Below, piece after piece: positions 50,398-59,092 of a stretch of DNA of 64,000 nt. Within the stretch, counting starts at the first letter, position 1; the number at the start of each line of letters is the position of its first letter. Under the pieces are notes generated by a model. It saw nothing but the letters and a program-made list of their open reading frames with translations, was not told the origin of the DNA and ran no database searches. The DNA is from Promicromonospora umidemergens. Lineage in GTDB: Bacteria > Actinomycetota > Actinomycetes > Actinomycetales > Cellulomonadaceae. The position numbers were made by a program, and so were the translations under genes. The stretch spans positions 1 to 64,000 of the forward strand of contig NZ_JAMTCT010000017.1 of the NCBI RefSeq assembly GCF_024171995.1, in the 5' to 3' direction.

Positions 50398-53382
50398 GTG
50401 AGAGCGATGCGCTCGAACGAACGAGCAGACCGATCGTCTGCCCGGCGACCGCTGGGGGTGCTGGTCACCTCGGCGCTCGTCGCTGCGGCGGCGCTCGGCA
50501 CGGCGAGCCCGGCGCTGGCCGACGACGGCCCGGCACCGGACCCGGTCGAGTACCAGGTGCTGGAGAAGGTGCACACGGATGCGGTCTCCACGTTCCTGGA
50601 CGAGGGGACGTTCACCCTGGGTACGAGGGCCGACCTGCCGGAGGGCAACGGCACACGCCTGGATCCCGCCGAGACCCTGTTCCACGTCGACGACGCGTCG
50701 CGCCAGAGCGTCCCGGCGGGCTACGAGTTCGTGGCGCCGGCCGGCGGGTCGGTCTGGATCGCGCCGGAGTCGAACCCGGCCGGCGGTGACGGCTACACCC
50801 AGCTGTGGCCGGGGTTCTCGACCGAGTCGGTACCGGTCGGGGCCGTCGACGGGAACTCGACGAAGTTCCGCCTCGTGTCGATGGACGGCCCGGTGGGTGG
50901 GGACCTCGAGGTCTGGCGGGGGTCGGGCTCCGGCCTGACGCGGATGTGGTCGTCGGACGAGGGGATCGACAGCTTCGCCGTCGGCCGCACCCACATGCAC
51001 GCCAACTGGGCCTTCACCAAGGCGGGAACCTACCGGCTGACCGTCGAGGGGGCGGCGGCGATCGGTGGCGAGCCGGTCACCGGCACGGCCGTGTACACGT
51101 TCGTCGTCGGCGGCCTGCCGGAGATCGTCGGGACGACGACGACGCTGGAGGCCTCGGCGACCGAGGTCGTCGAGGGCAGCCCCGTGACCTTCTCCGCGGC
51201 CGTCGCCCCTGCGGGCGTCGAGGGCCATGTCGAGCTCCGCGACGGCTCGGCGGTGCTGGGCCACTCCGAGGTGTCCGACAGCGGTGCGGCGGAGCTGGAG
51301 GTGTCCGGCCTGGGGGTCGGCACTCGTTCGATCACCGCGGTGTTCGTGCCGTCGGTCGCCAACTTCACGACCGGGTCGACCTCCGACCCGGTCGCTGTCA
51401 CCGTCGTCGACGGTTCGGGTATGGAGTTCGGTGTCGTGGGCGTCGCGGACGCGTACGAGCCGGGCGACACGCTGACCGCTACCGCCGTCGGGGCGACGCT
51501 GAAGGAGAACCAGGTCTTCCGCTGGCTCCTGCGCACCCAGGGCTATTCCTCCACCGTCGTCGCACAGTCCGGCGCCGGCGCGACGTACTCCCGGGAGCTC
51601 GACGCGCTGGCGGACGGCATCGAGATCAGCGTGGCCGTCTACGACTCGGCCACCCGCACGACGCTGGCCGAGAGCCCCTGGGTACCGATCGCCGTCGTCG
51701 GGCAGGGTGCACAGCCTGTGATCACGGCGACCGAGGGCTTCCACGACCCGCTGCTGCCGGGGGACGTCATCGAGTTCACGGTGAGCGGGCGCGAGCTGGC
51801 CGAAGGCGAGTCGATCACGTGGGGCTTCGTGCCCTACGGCGGGTACTTCGGCGCGATCATCCCGGAGTACGAATGGGACGCCACCTACACCGACGACGCC
51901 CGGACCACGGTGCGCCTGAGGTCCAAGGTCAACGCGCCGGAGACTCGGCCGTACTCCGGGCCCCTGACCGCGAGCGTCGTCAAGGACGGCGTGACGATCG
52001 CCCGTTCGGACTTCCACACGATCACTACCGGGCACCGCGAGCTGAACGTCACCGGGCACCGCAACCTCTACCGCGAGGGCGGGACCGTGACGATGGACGC
52101 GAGCGTCTACCCGGTACGGGAGGGCGACGAGCTCGCCTACACCTGGAACTTCACGAAGGGCGACGTGAGCGAGGTCTGGGGTGCCGAGCAGCAGGCCACG
52201 GCCGCGCTGACCGGACCGGAGCTCTCGCTGGCCGAGCACGACGGCGGAACACTGCGGCTGGACGTCTACAGCGACGGCCTGCTCGCGCAGCAGTCGCCGA
52301 GCTACCCGGTCAACGTGACCGCCGACCTGACGTCCCAGATCCTCGAGATCGGGACCCTCGCCGGCCACTACCACCAGGGTGACGCGCTCGACCTCACGCT
52401 GACGGTGGACCCGGAACCCCTGGACGGCGACGTGCTGGAGTGGCAGTGGAAGTGGCCGGGCTCCGAGGACTGGAAGGCCATGACCGGTGTCGAGGACAAC
52501 GTCTTCGCGACGGCCGCCGAGCAGGCGCTCGACGGGGTGGAGATCCGCGCCGTCCTGACGTACGCCGACCCGGAGACCGCGTCGGCGGTCACCGAGACCC
52601 GGACCGTCCACGTGGACGACCACGGCGCCCCCGCCCGGCAGCAGGTCGCCGTGGTCGGTGAGGCGGCGTACCAGGAGGGCGAGACCGTCACGCTGTCCGC
52701 CGAGGTCACGCCCGGCACGGTGCTCACGGCGTACCAGTGGGAGCGGAAGGCCGCTCCTGCCGACGAGTTCTCGGTGGTCGAGGGTGAGAGCGGAGCGACC
52801 CTCACGTTCACGGCGGCCGCCGGCGATCACGGTACCGAGTACCGCGTCACCGCGATGACGCCTAGCGGCCTGGTCGGGTACGGGCCTTCTCCGGCGACCG
52901 CTCTGACGGTGACCGAGGCCGACGACGAGCCGGGTACGGATGAGCCGGGTACGGATGAGCCAGGTACGGATGAGCCGGGCACGGATGAGCCAGGTACGGA
53001 TGAGCCGGGCACGGACGAGCCAGGTACGGATGAGCCGGGCACGGACGAGCCGGGCACGGACGAGCCGGACACGGACGAGCCAGGCACGGACGAGCCGGGT
53101 ACGGACCAGCCGGGTACGGATGAGCCAGGCACGGATGAGCCGGGTACGGACCAGCCAGGCACGGATGAGCCGGGTACGGACCAGCCAGGCGGTGAAGAGT
53201 CGGAGCCGTCCGTTCCGCGGGGACGGCCGACCGACGAGCAGGGATCGCCGAGCCCGGAGGGCGTGCTCGCGGCCACCGGCTCCGCCGGTGTTCCGCTCCT
53301 CGTCGGGGGAGCGCTCCTGCTGACCCTCGGCGGAGCACTCCTGATCGCGGTGCGCGGACGAGCTCAGCGTCGGGCCGCCTGA
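50398..53382 (+). CDS. LAxTG wall-anchored surface protein with HxHxNW domain and EPGTD stalk
   Basis: A 994-residue secreted protein. After a Sec signal (ending SPALADDG, about residue 42) one surface-anchored domain covers about 50-240 (RTHMHANWAFTKAGTY). Several Ig-like beta domains follow: a bacterial Ig-like 3 domain (TTTTLEASATEVVEGSPVTF) and three or more that begin like VTATEGFHDPLLPGDVIEF. A stalk of 17 EPGTD-type repeats (about 843-930) then leads to LAATG, a helix and RGRAQRRAA, a class E sortase signal. It starts at GTG 50398 behind GAGAGG, 70 bases after the permease. It is probably the outermost part of the metal-uptake apparatus; adhesion is another possible role. Confidence 0.85.
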   Translation: MRAMRSNERADRSSARRPLGVLVTSALVAAAALGTASPALADDGPAPDPVEYQVLEKVHTDAVSTFLDEGTFTLGTRADLPEGNGTRLDPAETLFHVDDASRQSVPAGYEFVAPAGGSVWIAPESNPAGGDGYTQLWPGFSTESVPVGAVDGNSTKFRLVSMDGPVGGDLEVWRGSGSGLTRMWSSDEGIDSFAVGRTHMHANWAFTKAGTYRLTVEGAAAIGGEPVTGTAVYTFVVGGLPEIVGTTTTLEASATEVVEGSPVTFSAAVAPAGVEGHVELRDGSAVLGHSEVSDSGAAELEVSGLGVGTRSITAVFVPSVANFTTGSTSDPVAVTVVDGSGMEFGVVGVADAYEPGDTLTATAVGATLKENQVFRWLLRTQGYSSTVVAQSGAGATYSRELDALADGIEISVAVYDSATRTTLAESPWVPIAVVGQGAQPVITATEGFHDPLLPGDVIEFTVSGRELAEGESITWGFVPYGGYFGAIIPEYEWDATYTDDARTTVRLRSKVNAPETRPYSGPLTASVVKDGVTIARSDFHTITTGHRELNVTGHRNLYREGGTVTMDASVYPVREGDELAYTWNFTKGDVSEVWGAEQQATAALTGPELSLAEHDGGTLRLDVYSDGLLAQQSPSYPVNVTADLTSQILEIGTLAGHYHQGDALDLTLTVDPEPLDGDVLEWQWKWPGSEDWKAMTGVEDNVFATAAEQALDGVEIRAVLTYADPETASAVTETRTVHVDDHGAPARQQVAVVGEAAYQEGETVTLSAEVTPGTVLTAYQWERKAAPADEFSVVEGESGATLTFTAAAGDHGTEYRVTAMTPSGLVGYGPSPATALTVTEADDEPGTDEPGTDEPGTDEPGTDEPGTDEPGTDEPGTDEPGTDEPGTDEPDTDEPGTDEPGTDQPGTDEPGTDEPGTDQPGTDEPGTDQPGGEESEPSVPRGRPTDEQGSPSPEGVLAATGSAGVPLLVGGALLLTLGGALLIAVRGRAQRRAA
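52927..53196 (+). repeat. 15-bp tandem array encoding the EPGTD stalk
   Basis: About 17 full in-frame copies of a 15-base unit (GAGCCGGGTACGGAT and close variants) plus a partial one. Wobble-position differences (GGC/GGT, GAC/GAT, CCA/CCG) show that copies have diverged at synonymous sites. Substitutions to EPDTD and QPGTD occur toward the end. Confidence 0.93.
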
Positions 53383-53396
53383 GCCAGCGGCCCGAG

Positions 53397-53453
53397 CCGG
53401 CCCCGCCGACGGGCCCACGCAGGCAGCGTGAGTGGTCTGGCCGGCGGGGACGG
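53397..53453. terminator. Weak inverted repeat after the metal locus
   Basis: Arms around CCGGCCCCGCCGAC (53397-53410) and its imperfect reverse complement at 53440-53453 with a long loop, 15 bases after the last surface-protein stop. The rest of the gap up to 53575 shows no gene. Confidence 0.4.
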
Positions 53454-53575
53454 TCGGCCCGCAAGCGGCGAACAGCGCCGGTTGAGCCGGGAACAGCCTG
53501 GGCAGAAGGTCCCGCGGCGTGCGTGCAGCCCATAGGGTCGAGTCGTACCGACGCTTGACGAGCGGAGTGGACGGG

Positions 53576-54193
53576 ATGGCCGAGACGATGTTCGTGGTCG
53601 AACGGGGCGATGTGCTCGGCGAGGCATACCGGCGCCGGATCACCGAGGTCTACGTGCGCAGCTTCGCGGAGGACTTCGCCGCGTTCTCGCGCGACCCCGA
53701 CAGGCTGACCGACGCGTTCGAGCACATGCTGCTGCTCGATCGCTTCTACATCGTGCTCGCAGACGGGGAGCCAGCAGGCCTCGCCTCGTTCACCGAGGGC
53801 GACCAGGTGCTGTTCGCGCCGCGCAGGCGGGAGATCCTTCGCCACCTCGGGCCGGCGCGCGGGCTGCTCGGCTACGGAGTGATCCGGAGCTGGTTCATGG
53901 GTGCCTCCGACGGCGCGCGGCCCGGGCTCGCCGAGATCGGGTTCGTCGCCACGGAGCCGGCGTACCAGGGCCGCGGCGTCGCGACAGCGCTGCTGCGTCA
54001 CCTGCTGGCGCTGCCCGGGTACCGCGAGTACGTGCTCGAGGACATCAAGGACACCAACGTGCCCGCCCTCGGCCTCTACGCGAAGCTCGGCTTCACCGTG
54101 TACAAGCGTCGGAAGGTGCGCTTCGCCCGACGCGTCGGATTCACCGAGCTCGTGTCGATGAAGCTCGTCCAGGACGCCGAACCAACCGTCTGA
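53576..54193 (+). CDS. GNAT-family N-acetyltransferase
   Basis: A 205-residue acetyltransferase. The acetyl-CoA-binding motif A is IGFVATEPAYQGRGVATALLRHLLAL (Q/RxxGxG/A as QGRGVA, about residue 130), followed by VLEDIKDTNVPALGLYAKLGFTVYKRRKV. The N-terminal half (FAAFSRDP, YIVLADGEPAG) is family-variable, and the acceptor is unknown. ATG 53576 was chosen for the GGAG eight bases upstream; GTG 53567 is in frame. Confidence 0.85.
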   Translation: MAETMFVVERGDVLGEAYRRRITEVYVRSFAEDFAAFSRDPDRLTDAFEHMLLLDRFYIVLADGEPAGLASFTEGDQVLFAPRRREILRHLGPARGLLGYGVIRSWFMGASDGARPGLAEIGFVATEPAYQGRGVATALLRHLLALPGYREYVLEDIKDTNVPALGLYAKLGFTVYKRRKVRFARRVGFTELVSMKLVQDAEPTV

Positions 54194-54238
54194 CTGGCTC
54201 GCCGGACGGAAGCCCTGCGCGGGGTGCTCGACGGGCGC

Positions 54239-54880
54239 TCAGTGCTGCCTGCGCATCACGAACCCTGCGTGGTGCAGCGTTCCGTCCAGCAGCTCACCGA
54301 ACGCCCAGAACCCTGAGTCGTCCAGGTAGGTGATCCGGCCGTCGCGGACCCAGTACTGCCCCGTGTAGGCGTTCGGCCGGCCGCCCCGGGTCTCGGCGTA
54401 GCGTCCGTCGGCTCCCAGGTGCTGCTGCAGCCCGCGACCCGGATCTTCCCAGGTCCCGACCCAGTCGTCCCGCACGGCAGGTTCCGTCAGGTCCGCTCCC
54501 GCGGGCCGGGTCGCTCGTCCGTCGCGTACCTCCAGGCGGCCGGACACGTACACCGCGGCGAGGTCGTCGGGGTCGACGACGAGCATGCGACGGACCTGGG
54601 ACTCGCCGACCGGGCGGCGGACTAGTGCGAAGGTGGCGGAGTTTCCCGGCACCAGGTCGTACGCCCCGTGCTGTGACTCGGGCCGTTGTGCCACGGCGCT
54701 GTCCACCATGAGCGGGACCGCGTAGGCGTCGGGGGCCGCGAGCACGGTGGCGCCTCGATCCGAGAGCTCGGGTACGAAGACGGCACCCGATACGAGCAGG
54801 TCGCGCGAGACCAGGGTCCCGGGCGTCTCCATCACGTTCGCGCCCCTGAGGACGAACGGCCCATCGGTCAGCTCGCTCAT
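54239..54880 (-). CDS. Atu4866-domain protein
   Basis: A 213-residue protein without signal peptide. The C-terminal third (WVGTWEDPGRGLQQHL, RYAETRGGRPNAYTGQYWVRD, YLDDSGFWAFGEL, LHHAGFVMRR) matches the small lipocalin-like Atu4866 domain, of unknown function. The first 130 residues (DGPFVLRGANVMETPGTL, VSGRLEVRDGR) resemble a beta-rich cap often fused to it. GAGGAG stands before ATG 54880. It is convergent with the acetyltransferase and preceded by a perfect-length 23-bp duplication. Confidence 0.75.
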   Translation of the reverse strand: MSELTDGPFVLRGANVMETPGTLVSRDLLVSGAVFVPELSDRGATVLAAPDAYAVPLMVDSAVAQRPESQHGAYDLVPGNSATFALVRRPVGESQVRRMLVVDPDDLAAVYVSGRLEVRDGRATRPAGADLTEPAVRDDWVGTWEDPGRGLQQHLGADGRYAETRGGRPNAYTGQYWVRDGRITYLDDSGFWAFGELLDGTLHHAGFVMRRQH

Positions 54881-54892
54881 CGGTTGCTCCTC

Positions 54893-54938
54893 TTCATCTT
54901 CATCGGTCCCGCCCGTTCATCTTCATCCGTCCCGCCCG
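54893..54938. repeat. 23-bp direct tandem duplication upstream of the Atu4866 gene
   Basis: Copies at 54893-54915 and 54916-54938 differ at one base (TTCATCTTCATC[G/C]GTCCCGCCCG). They cover the leader and probable promoter of the gene starting at 54880. Confidence 0.9.
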
Positions 54939-55127
54939 GCGACGTGGGTGGTCGCCATGGCCACCACCCTCGCTGACGGGTGCCTACCGAAGAAGGTTCT
55001 GTCGCACCTGGGCGTGGCGCACCCTGGCACGACGTCCCTGTGGCGGGACGCGAACGGGCCGGCGGCACCACGACAGGGTCTCCCCGTCGGGTACCGCCGG
55101 CCCGGGCCGGCGTCGCTCGGTCTCGGG

Positions 55128-56966
55128 TCAGCCGGTGACCTCGAACGTCAGCGTGTCCGTGAACTCACGCCCGTGCACGTCGGTGGCCGTGACCTCCGTC
55201 GTGTGCGTGCCGACGGCGAGGTCCGCCGGCAGCTCGAGGCGCCACAGGTGCATGGAGCGCTCGGCGACGCTGCCGCCGTGCACCAGCTGCTGCTGCGCCG
55301 CGACCGGGTCGGACCACTCGGCGCCGACCTTCTGCGCCTCGCCCCGCATCGGCTGGGTGCGCACGGCGTCCAGCGCCACGCCGTCGTCGAGCGCCGCCGT
55401 GACGGTCGAGCCAGTGCTCCCCATCCAGAAGTTGGTGGTCAGCCAGGTGGTGCCCGCCAGGTCGGCCTGCGAGACGACGAGCGGGTCGGTGTACTCCGGC
55501 GCCGAGCCGACGTCGGACCGGTTCGCCGCGAACCACTCGCGGTAACGGGGCGTGTTCACGCCCAGAGCCATCTGGTGCGAGTCGTCCTCACCGCGGACGG
55601 TGAACCGCTCCTTGACCCGGGTCCCGGTGATGTCGAGCGTCAGGACCCCGGGCTGACCGCCGTCGCGCTGCAGCGCGGCCGGGTAGCCGGCGGGCAGCAC
55701 CGTGCCGGAGTACCAGTCGCCGGAGATCGCGCCCGCCGTGATGTGGGTGAACGGCAGCTCGCCGACGCCGAGGACGTCGGACCAGCCCTGCAGGCTGTCG
55801 CCCGCGCGCAGGTTCTCGATGCTGTGCGTGTGACCGCCCAGGGCGACCGCCTCGCGGCCCTCCAGCAGCTCGTAGATCTCCTTGACCTGAGCGACCTGGT
55901 GCCTGCTGCTGCCCTCGTCGGCGTAGTCGAGGAGCGGGATGTGCGCCGCGATGACGATCAGGCGGTCCTGCGGCACCTGCGCGAGGTCGTTGCGCAGCCA
56001 CTCGAGCTGACGCTCGTCCAGGGAGCCGGTGTACGAGCTGCCCGCCGCGTACTCGACCGTGTTCAGCGCGACCACGTGCGCCTTGCCCACGTCGTAGGAG
56101 TAGTACTCCGGGCCGAGCGCGGCCCGGAAGGTGTCGAACGTGTGCTCGCTGCTCGCGGCGTCGAAGTCGAGGTCGTGGTTGCCGGGCAGGAACCGCGCCG
56201 GGCCGTTGAGCGCGCTCACGAGCTCACGCGTCTGCGGGTACAGCGACAGGTCGTCGCCCACGACGTCGCCGATGAAGAGCGCGCCGCAGCCGGTGTAGTC
56301 GGTCCGGGCGGCGAGGTCCGCGAACGCCCCGTTGCGGGCGTACTCCACCTCGTCGAGGTCGTACGTCTGGATGTCGCCGCCGATGAGGCAGTGCTGCTTC
56401 GCCGAACCGGTGATCTTGCTGGTGGCGAGCGGGAAGTTCACCTCGTCCGGGAGCTGGCCGGTCGGCTCGAGGCCGCCGTAGCGCAGCTCCGGCGAGCCCT
56501 CGGGCAGGTGGTGGTAGAAGAACTGGGCGACGTTGTCGTCGTCGACCGGCACCTGGTACCCGCGCGGCTGGGTGACGGAGACCGTCATGTTGTCGAACGC
56601 CGGGAGCTCGTAGCGGCCCCGGCGGTCCGTCGTCGTGACGTCGCGGCCGTTCGTGACGGTGACGCCCCGCAGGCCCCGCTCGTGGCGGTCCTGCTCAGAG
56701 TCCTGGTCGCGGTCGACGAAGACGACGCCGTCGAGGGTCTGCTGGTCCCCGTCGGGTCCGCGGACCACGTCGACGGCGCCGCGGTAGGCCGACTCGGCCC
56801 ATGAACCGGTGCCGTGGCCGGTGTCATGGCCGGTGTCATGGCCAGTGCCGGGGGCCGCAGCGGCGGACGGCAGCAGCGCGCCGGCGAGGACGAGCGCGAG
56901 GCCACCTCCGGTCAGGCCGAGCCTCCGGTGCGAGCGAGTGGTCGATCGGTTGGCAGTCGAGGTCAC
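55128..56966 (-). CDS. Secreted calcineurin-like metallophosphoesterase
   Basis: A 612-residue exported phosphoesterase. After a Sec signal (about 1-38, GLALVLAGALLPSAAAA) comes a His-rich GTGHDTGHDTGHGTG tract, then a MetallophosN-type beta domain (GVVFVDRDQDSEQDRHERGLRGV), the catalytic domain at about 185-420 (GGDIQTYD, FIGDVVGDDLS, LPGNHDLDFD, VIAAHIPLL, LGGHTHSIEN, which supply the two-metal ligands) and a C-terminal MetallophosC domain. Its substrate, possibly phosphate esters or wall polymers, is unknown. The GTG at 56966 has AGGAG eight bases upstream. The His tract is coded by a 12-base repeat at 56808-56843. Confidence 0.9.
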   Translation of the reverse strand: MTSTANRSTTRSHRRLGLTGGGLALVLAGALLPSAAAAPGTGHDTGHDTGHGTGSWAESAYRGAVDVVRGPDGDQQTLDGVVFVDRDQDSEQDRHERGLRGVTVTNGRDVTTTDRRGRYELPAFDNMTVSVTQPRGYQVPVDDDNVAQFFYHHLPEGSPELRYGGLEPTGQLPDEVNFPLATSKITGSAKQHCLIGGDIQTYDLDEVEYARNGAFADLAARTDYTGCGALFIGDVVGDDLSLYPQTRELVSALNGPARFLPGNHDLDFDAASSEHTFDTFRAALGPEYYSYDVGKAHVVALNTVEYAAGSSYTGSLDERQLEWLRNDLAQVPQDRLIVIAAHIPLLDYADEGSSRHQVAQVKEIYELLEGREAVALGGHTHSIENLRAGDSLQGWSDVLGVGELPFTHITAGAISGDWYSGTVLPAGYPAALQRDGGQPGVLTLDITGTRVKERFTVRGEDDSHQMALGVNTPRYREWFAANRSDVGSAPEYTDPLVVSQADLAGTTWLTTNFWMGSTGSTVTAALDDGVALDAVRTQPMRGEAQKVGAEWSDPVAAQQQLVHGGSVAERSMHLWRLELPADLAVGTHTTEVTATDVHGREFTDTLTFEVTG

Positions 56967-57172
56967 AGAGTTCTCCTGTCGTGATCGCGAACCGGCCCTC
57001 CGGCCGGCCCGCCATCACGCTGCCGCCCTGTCATGAACCAGGGCTGTCCTTTTCCCCACGGCACGGCGAACCTCACCCGACGCCCGGTGGCCGCAGCGAG
57101 CGGGTCGTCCGATCGCGACTCGGCGGCGGCGGTGTGAGCCTGGACGCTCGGCAGTGCCACGGGGAGGTCACA

Positions 57173-57952
57173 GTGGGAACGATGGCGTATCGCGGTCCGT
57201 ACGAGCTGCTTCTCGGACCGCACGATGTACCGACCGGACCGTTCGGCGGCGCGGGTACCGGACCCGTGCGAGGGGCGCCTGGCGCCGCTCGTGCCGCAGG
57301 GGCAGCGCTCGGCGCCGCCACGGCGGTGGTGCGGCGGTGGCGTCGGCGGCCGCTGCACCCGGCCGGCTCGGTGTTCACGGGGACGCTGCACCTCGAGGCC
57401 GCAGCGGCGCCGGGCGCCGAGGCCTTGGGAGCACCCGTCACCCACTCCGTGGCCGTACGCGTCTCGCGCGCGGCCGGCCTGCCTGCTCCGCTCCCGGACG
57501 TCTTCGGGCTGGCGCTGCACTGGACAGCCGGCGGTCGGTCCCAGGACCTCCTGCTGGCGGCGACCGGTCTGGGCCGGGTCACCCGCTTCCTGCTGGCACC
57601 CCGTGCCCGACCCCTCGAAGGAGGTTTCGGCACGCTCATGCCGTTCCAGGACCTCGACGGTCGGCCTGTGCTGCTCGCCGCCGCCGTCGCAGACGGTCGG
57701 CGCCGCCGCGGCGCCACGACCACATCGCTCGCCGGGACGGAGCTGGTCCTGCTCTCCGCCCGCCCCGGAGGGCCGTGGCGCCGGCTCGGCCTGCTGCGCT
57801 GCGGCCGGCCTACCGGGGTCGAGACACCACGCCTTGACCCGGTCCAGAATCCGCCGGGTGCGCTCAGCACCTACCCCTGGGCCGCAGCCCTGCGGGCTCC
57901 CGCCTATCGAGCGGCCCGCACGGGCCGGCGCCGGACCGACGACAGCCGATGA
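57173..57952 (+). CDS. Conserved actinobacterial protein of unknown function
   Basis: A 259-residue protein with a Gly/Ala-rich N terminus and a core LHPAGSVFTGTLHLEA, HSVAVRVSRAAGLPAPLPDVFGLAL, DLLLAATGLGRVTRFLLAPR and FGTLMPFQDLDGRP. This pattern recurs in actinobacteria, sometimes annotated as phosphodiesterase; the order of FxGTL, VRxSxxxGxPxxxxDVxGLAL and LLLA faintly recalls the catalase heme fold, but no heme ligand is evident. GGGGAGG precedes the GTG at 57173. It is convergent with the MBL hydrolase. Confidence 0.65.
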   Translation: MGTMAYRGPYELLLGPHDVPTGPFGGAGTGPVRGAPGAARAAGAALGAATAVVRRWRRRPLHPAGSVFTGTLHLEAAAAPGAEALGAPVTHSVAVRVSRAAGLPAPLPDVFGLALHWTAGGRSQDLLLAATGLGRVTRFLLAPRARPLEGGFGTLMPFQDLDGRPVLLAAAVADGRRRRGATTTSLAGTELVLLSARPGGPWRRLGLLRCGRPTGVETPRLDPVQNPPGALSTYPWAAALRAPAYRAARTGRRRTDDSR

Positions 57953-57987
57953 GCGCCAGGTCGGGTCGCGGCGAGGGCACCGCTACG

Positions 57988-58737
57988 TCAGTGGGCGCCC
58001 ACCGTGCGCGCTCGTTCGACGGCGTCCGCGACACCACCGGTCCACGGCTCCCCATGACCGGGCAGCAGCGTCGTGCTGCCCGAGTCGTACGGGACCAGGC
58101 GGTCGAGCGACACGAGAGCCAGTGAGCTGTCGGCCGTGGCGGCGCCGGCGATGATCTGCGGGCCGCGTCTGCCGGTGTACGGATCGAGCGTCACGAGCGC
58201 GTCCCCGGTGAGCAGGACGTCGCGGTCAGGCAGGTGCAGAGCGCAGTGCCCGAAGGTGTGGCCCGGCGTGAAGATCACGTGGGGGGCGCCGGGAACGGGG
58301 AGCGTCCCGCCAGGCTCCACGTGACGCAGCCCCTTGACCCCGCGTACCCGCAGCGCGCCGGCGGAGACCATCGACGCGAGGATGCGCAGCGACGCCGGGT
58401 ACCGCAACGGGTACATCGCCCGCACGTTCTCGTGGGCGTAGCGGTACGGGTGGGCCGCGATCGTGGTGTCCTCGTCGTGCAGCCAGATCGGCACTCCCAG
58501 GCGCGACTGGAGTGCGGCGGCCGAGCCGGTGTGGTCGAAGTGGGCGTGGGTCAGCACGACCGCTGCGATGTCCGAGGGACGGCGCCCGAGGTCGCGCAGC
58601 GCCTGGCCCAGCAGGTCCCAGGTAGCGGGCAGGCCGGTGTCGACCACCAGCACGCGACCGTCGTCGTCCGTGACGAGGTAGACGTTGACGTAGGCGTGCT
58701 CGATCCGGTGCACCCGGTCGGCGACCTCGCTCAGCAT
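57988..58737 (-). CDS. MBL-fold metallo-hydrolase
   Basis: A 249-residue metallo-beta-lactamase-fold enzyme with the full metal set: LTHAHFDHTGS, TPGHTFGHCALH, LLTGDALV and LLPGHGEPW. It starts VADRVHRIEHAYVNVYLV and is of the glyoxalase II/lactonase-like type; the substrate is unknown. Its ATG at 58737 follows GGAGG. Upstream to 59017 there is no clear gene; 58971-58998 holds two perfect 14-bp copies of CACCAGCCGCACCT. Confidence 0.88.
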   Translation of the reverse strand: MLSEVADRVHRIEHAYVNVYLVTDDDGRVLVVDTGLPATWDLLGQALRDLGRRPSDIAAVVLTHAHFDHTGSAAALQSRLGVPIWLHDEDTTIAAHPYRYAHENVRAMYPLRYPASLRILASMVSAGALRVRGVKGLRHVEPGGTLPVPGAPHVIFTPGHTFGHCALHLPDRDVLLTGDALVTLDPYTGRRGPQIIAGAATADSSLALVSLDRLVPYDSGSTTLLPGHGEPWTGGVADAVERARTVGAH

Positions 58738-59017
58738 GATGCGACCTCCTCAGCGTCCGTTCGGGTCGGGCCCCTCGTGCGACCGTAGCCCCGGTGCGTC
58801 CCGCTCGACATTCCGCAGGGTTCTGCCGAGCCGGGAGCGGCCCGTGCCTCGGCGGCGTTTTCCTATCCCTCCGTGAAGACGGCAAGATCAGGGTGCACGA
58901 CGTACTCCGGTGACGTGCCACAGGCCTACGATCCTCATGGCCAGGACCCGGTCACCGTCCCCGCGTACATCACCAGCCGCACCTCACCAGCCGCACCTCA
59001 CCAACAACGGAGCCGCA

Positions 59018-59092
59018 ATGCTCGGAGAAGGCCGACGCCACCTCCTCGCGACGATCGGGCACCACCCGAGCACGGACGGACCGAGCCGTTGA
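59018..59092 (+). CDS. Possible 24-codon leader ORF overlapping lnt
   Basis: ATG 59018 has ACGGAG five bases upstream and reads 24 codons (MLGEGRRHLLATIG...) to a TGA that overlaps the lnt TTG as TTGA. The arrangement fits a small leader peptide that couples translation into lnt. There is no other evidence that it is made. Confidence 0.35.
   Translation: MLGEGRRHLLATIGHHPSTDGPSR

Noticed and set aside
52927-53196. CRISPR-like regular repeats
   Set aside because: The 15-base units are contiguous without spacers and in frame within a surface-protein gene.
50062-53643. 1193-codon minus-strand open frame opposite the EPGTD surface protein
   Set aside because: Its composition follows the repeats of the plus-strand gene (RTRLIRAWL runs) and it has no domain or start signal.
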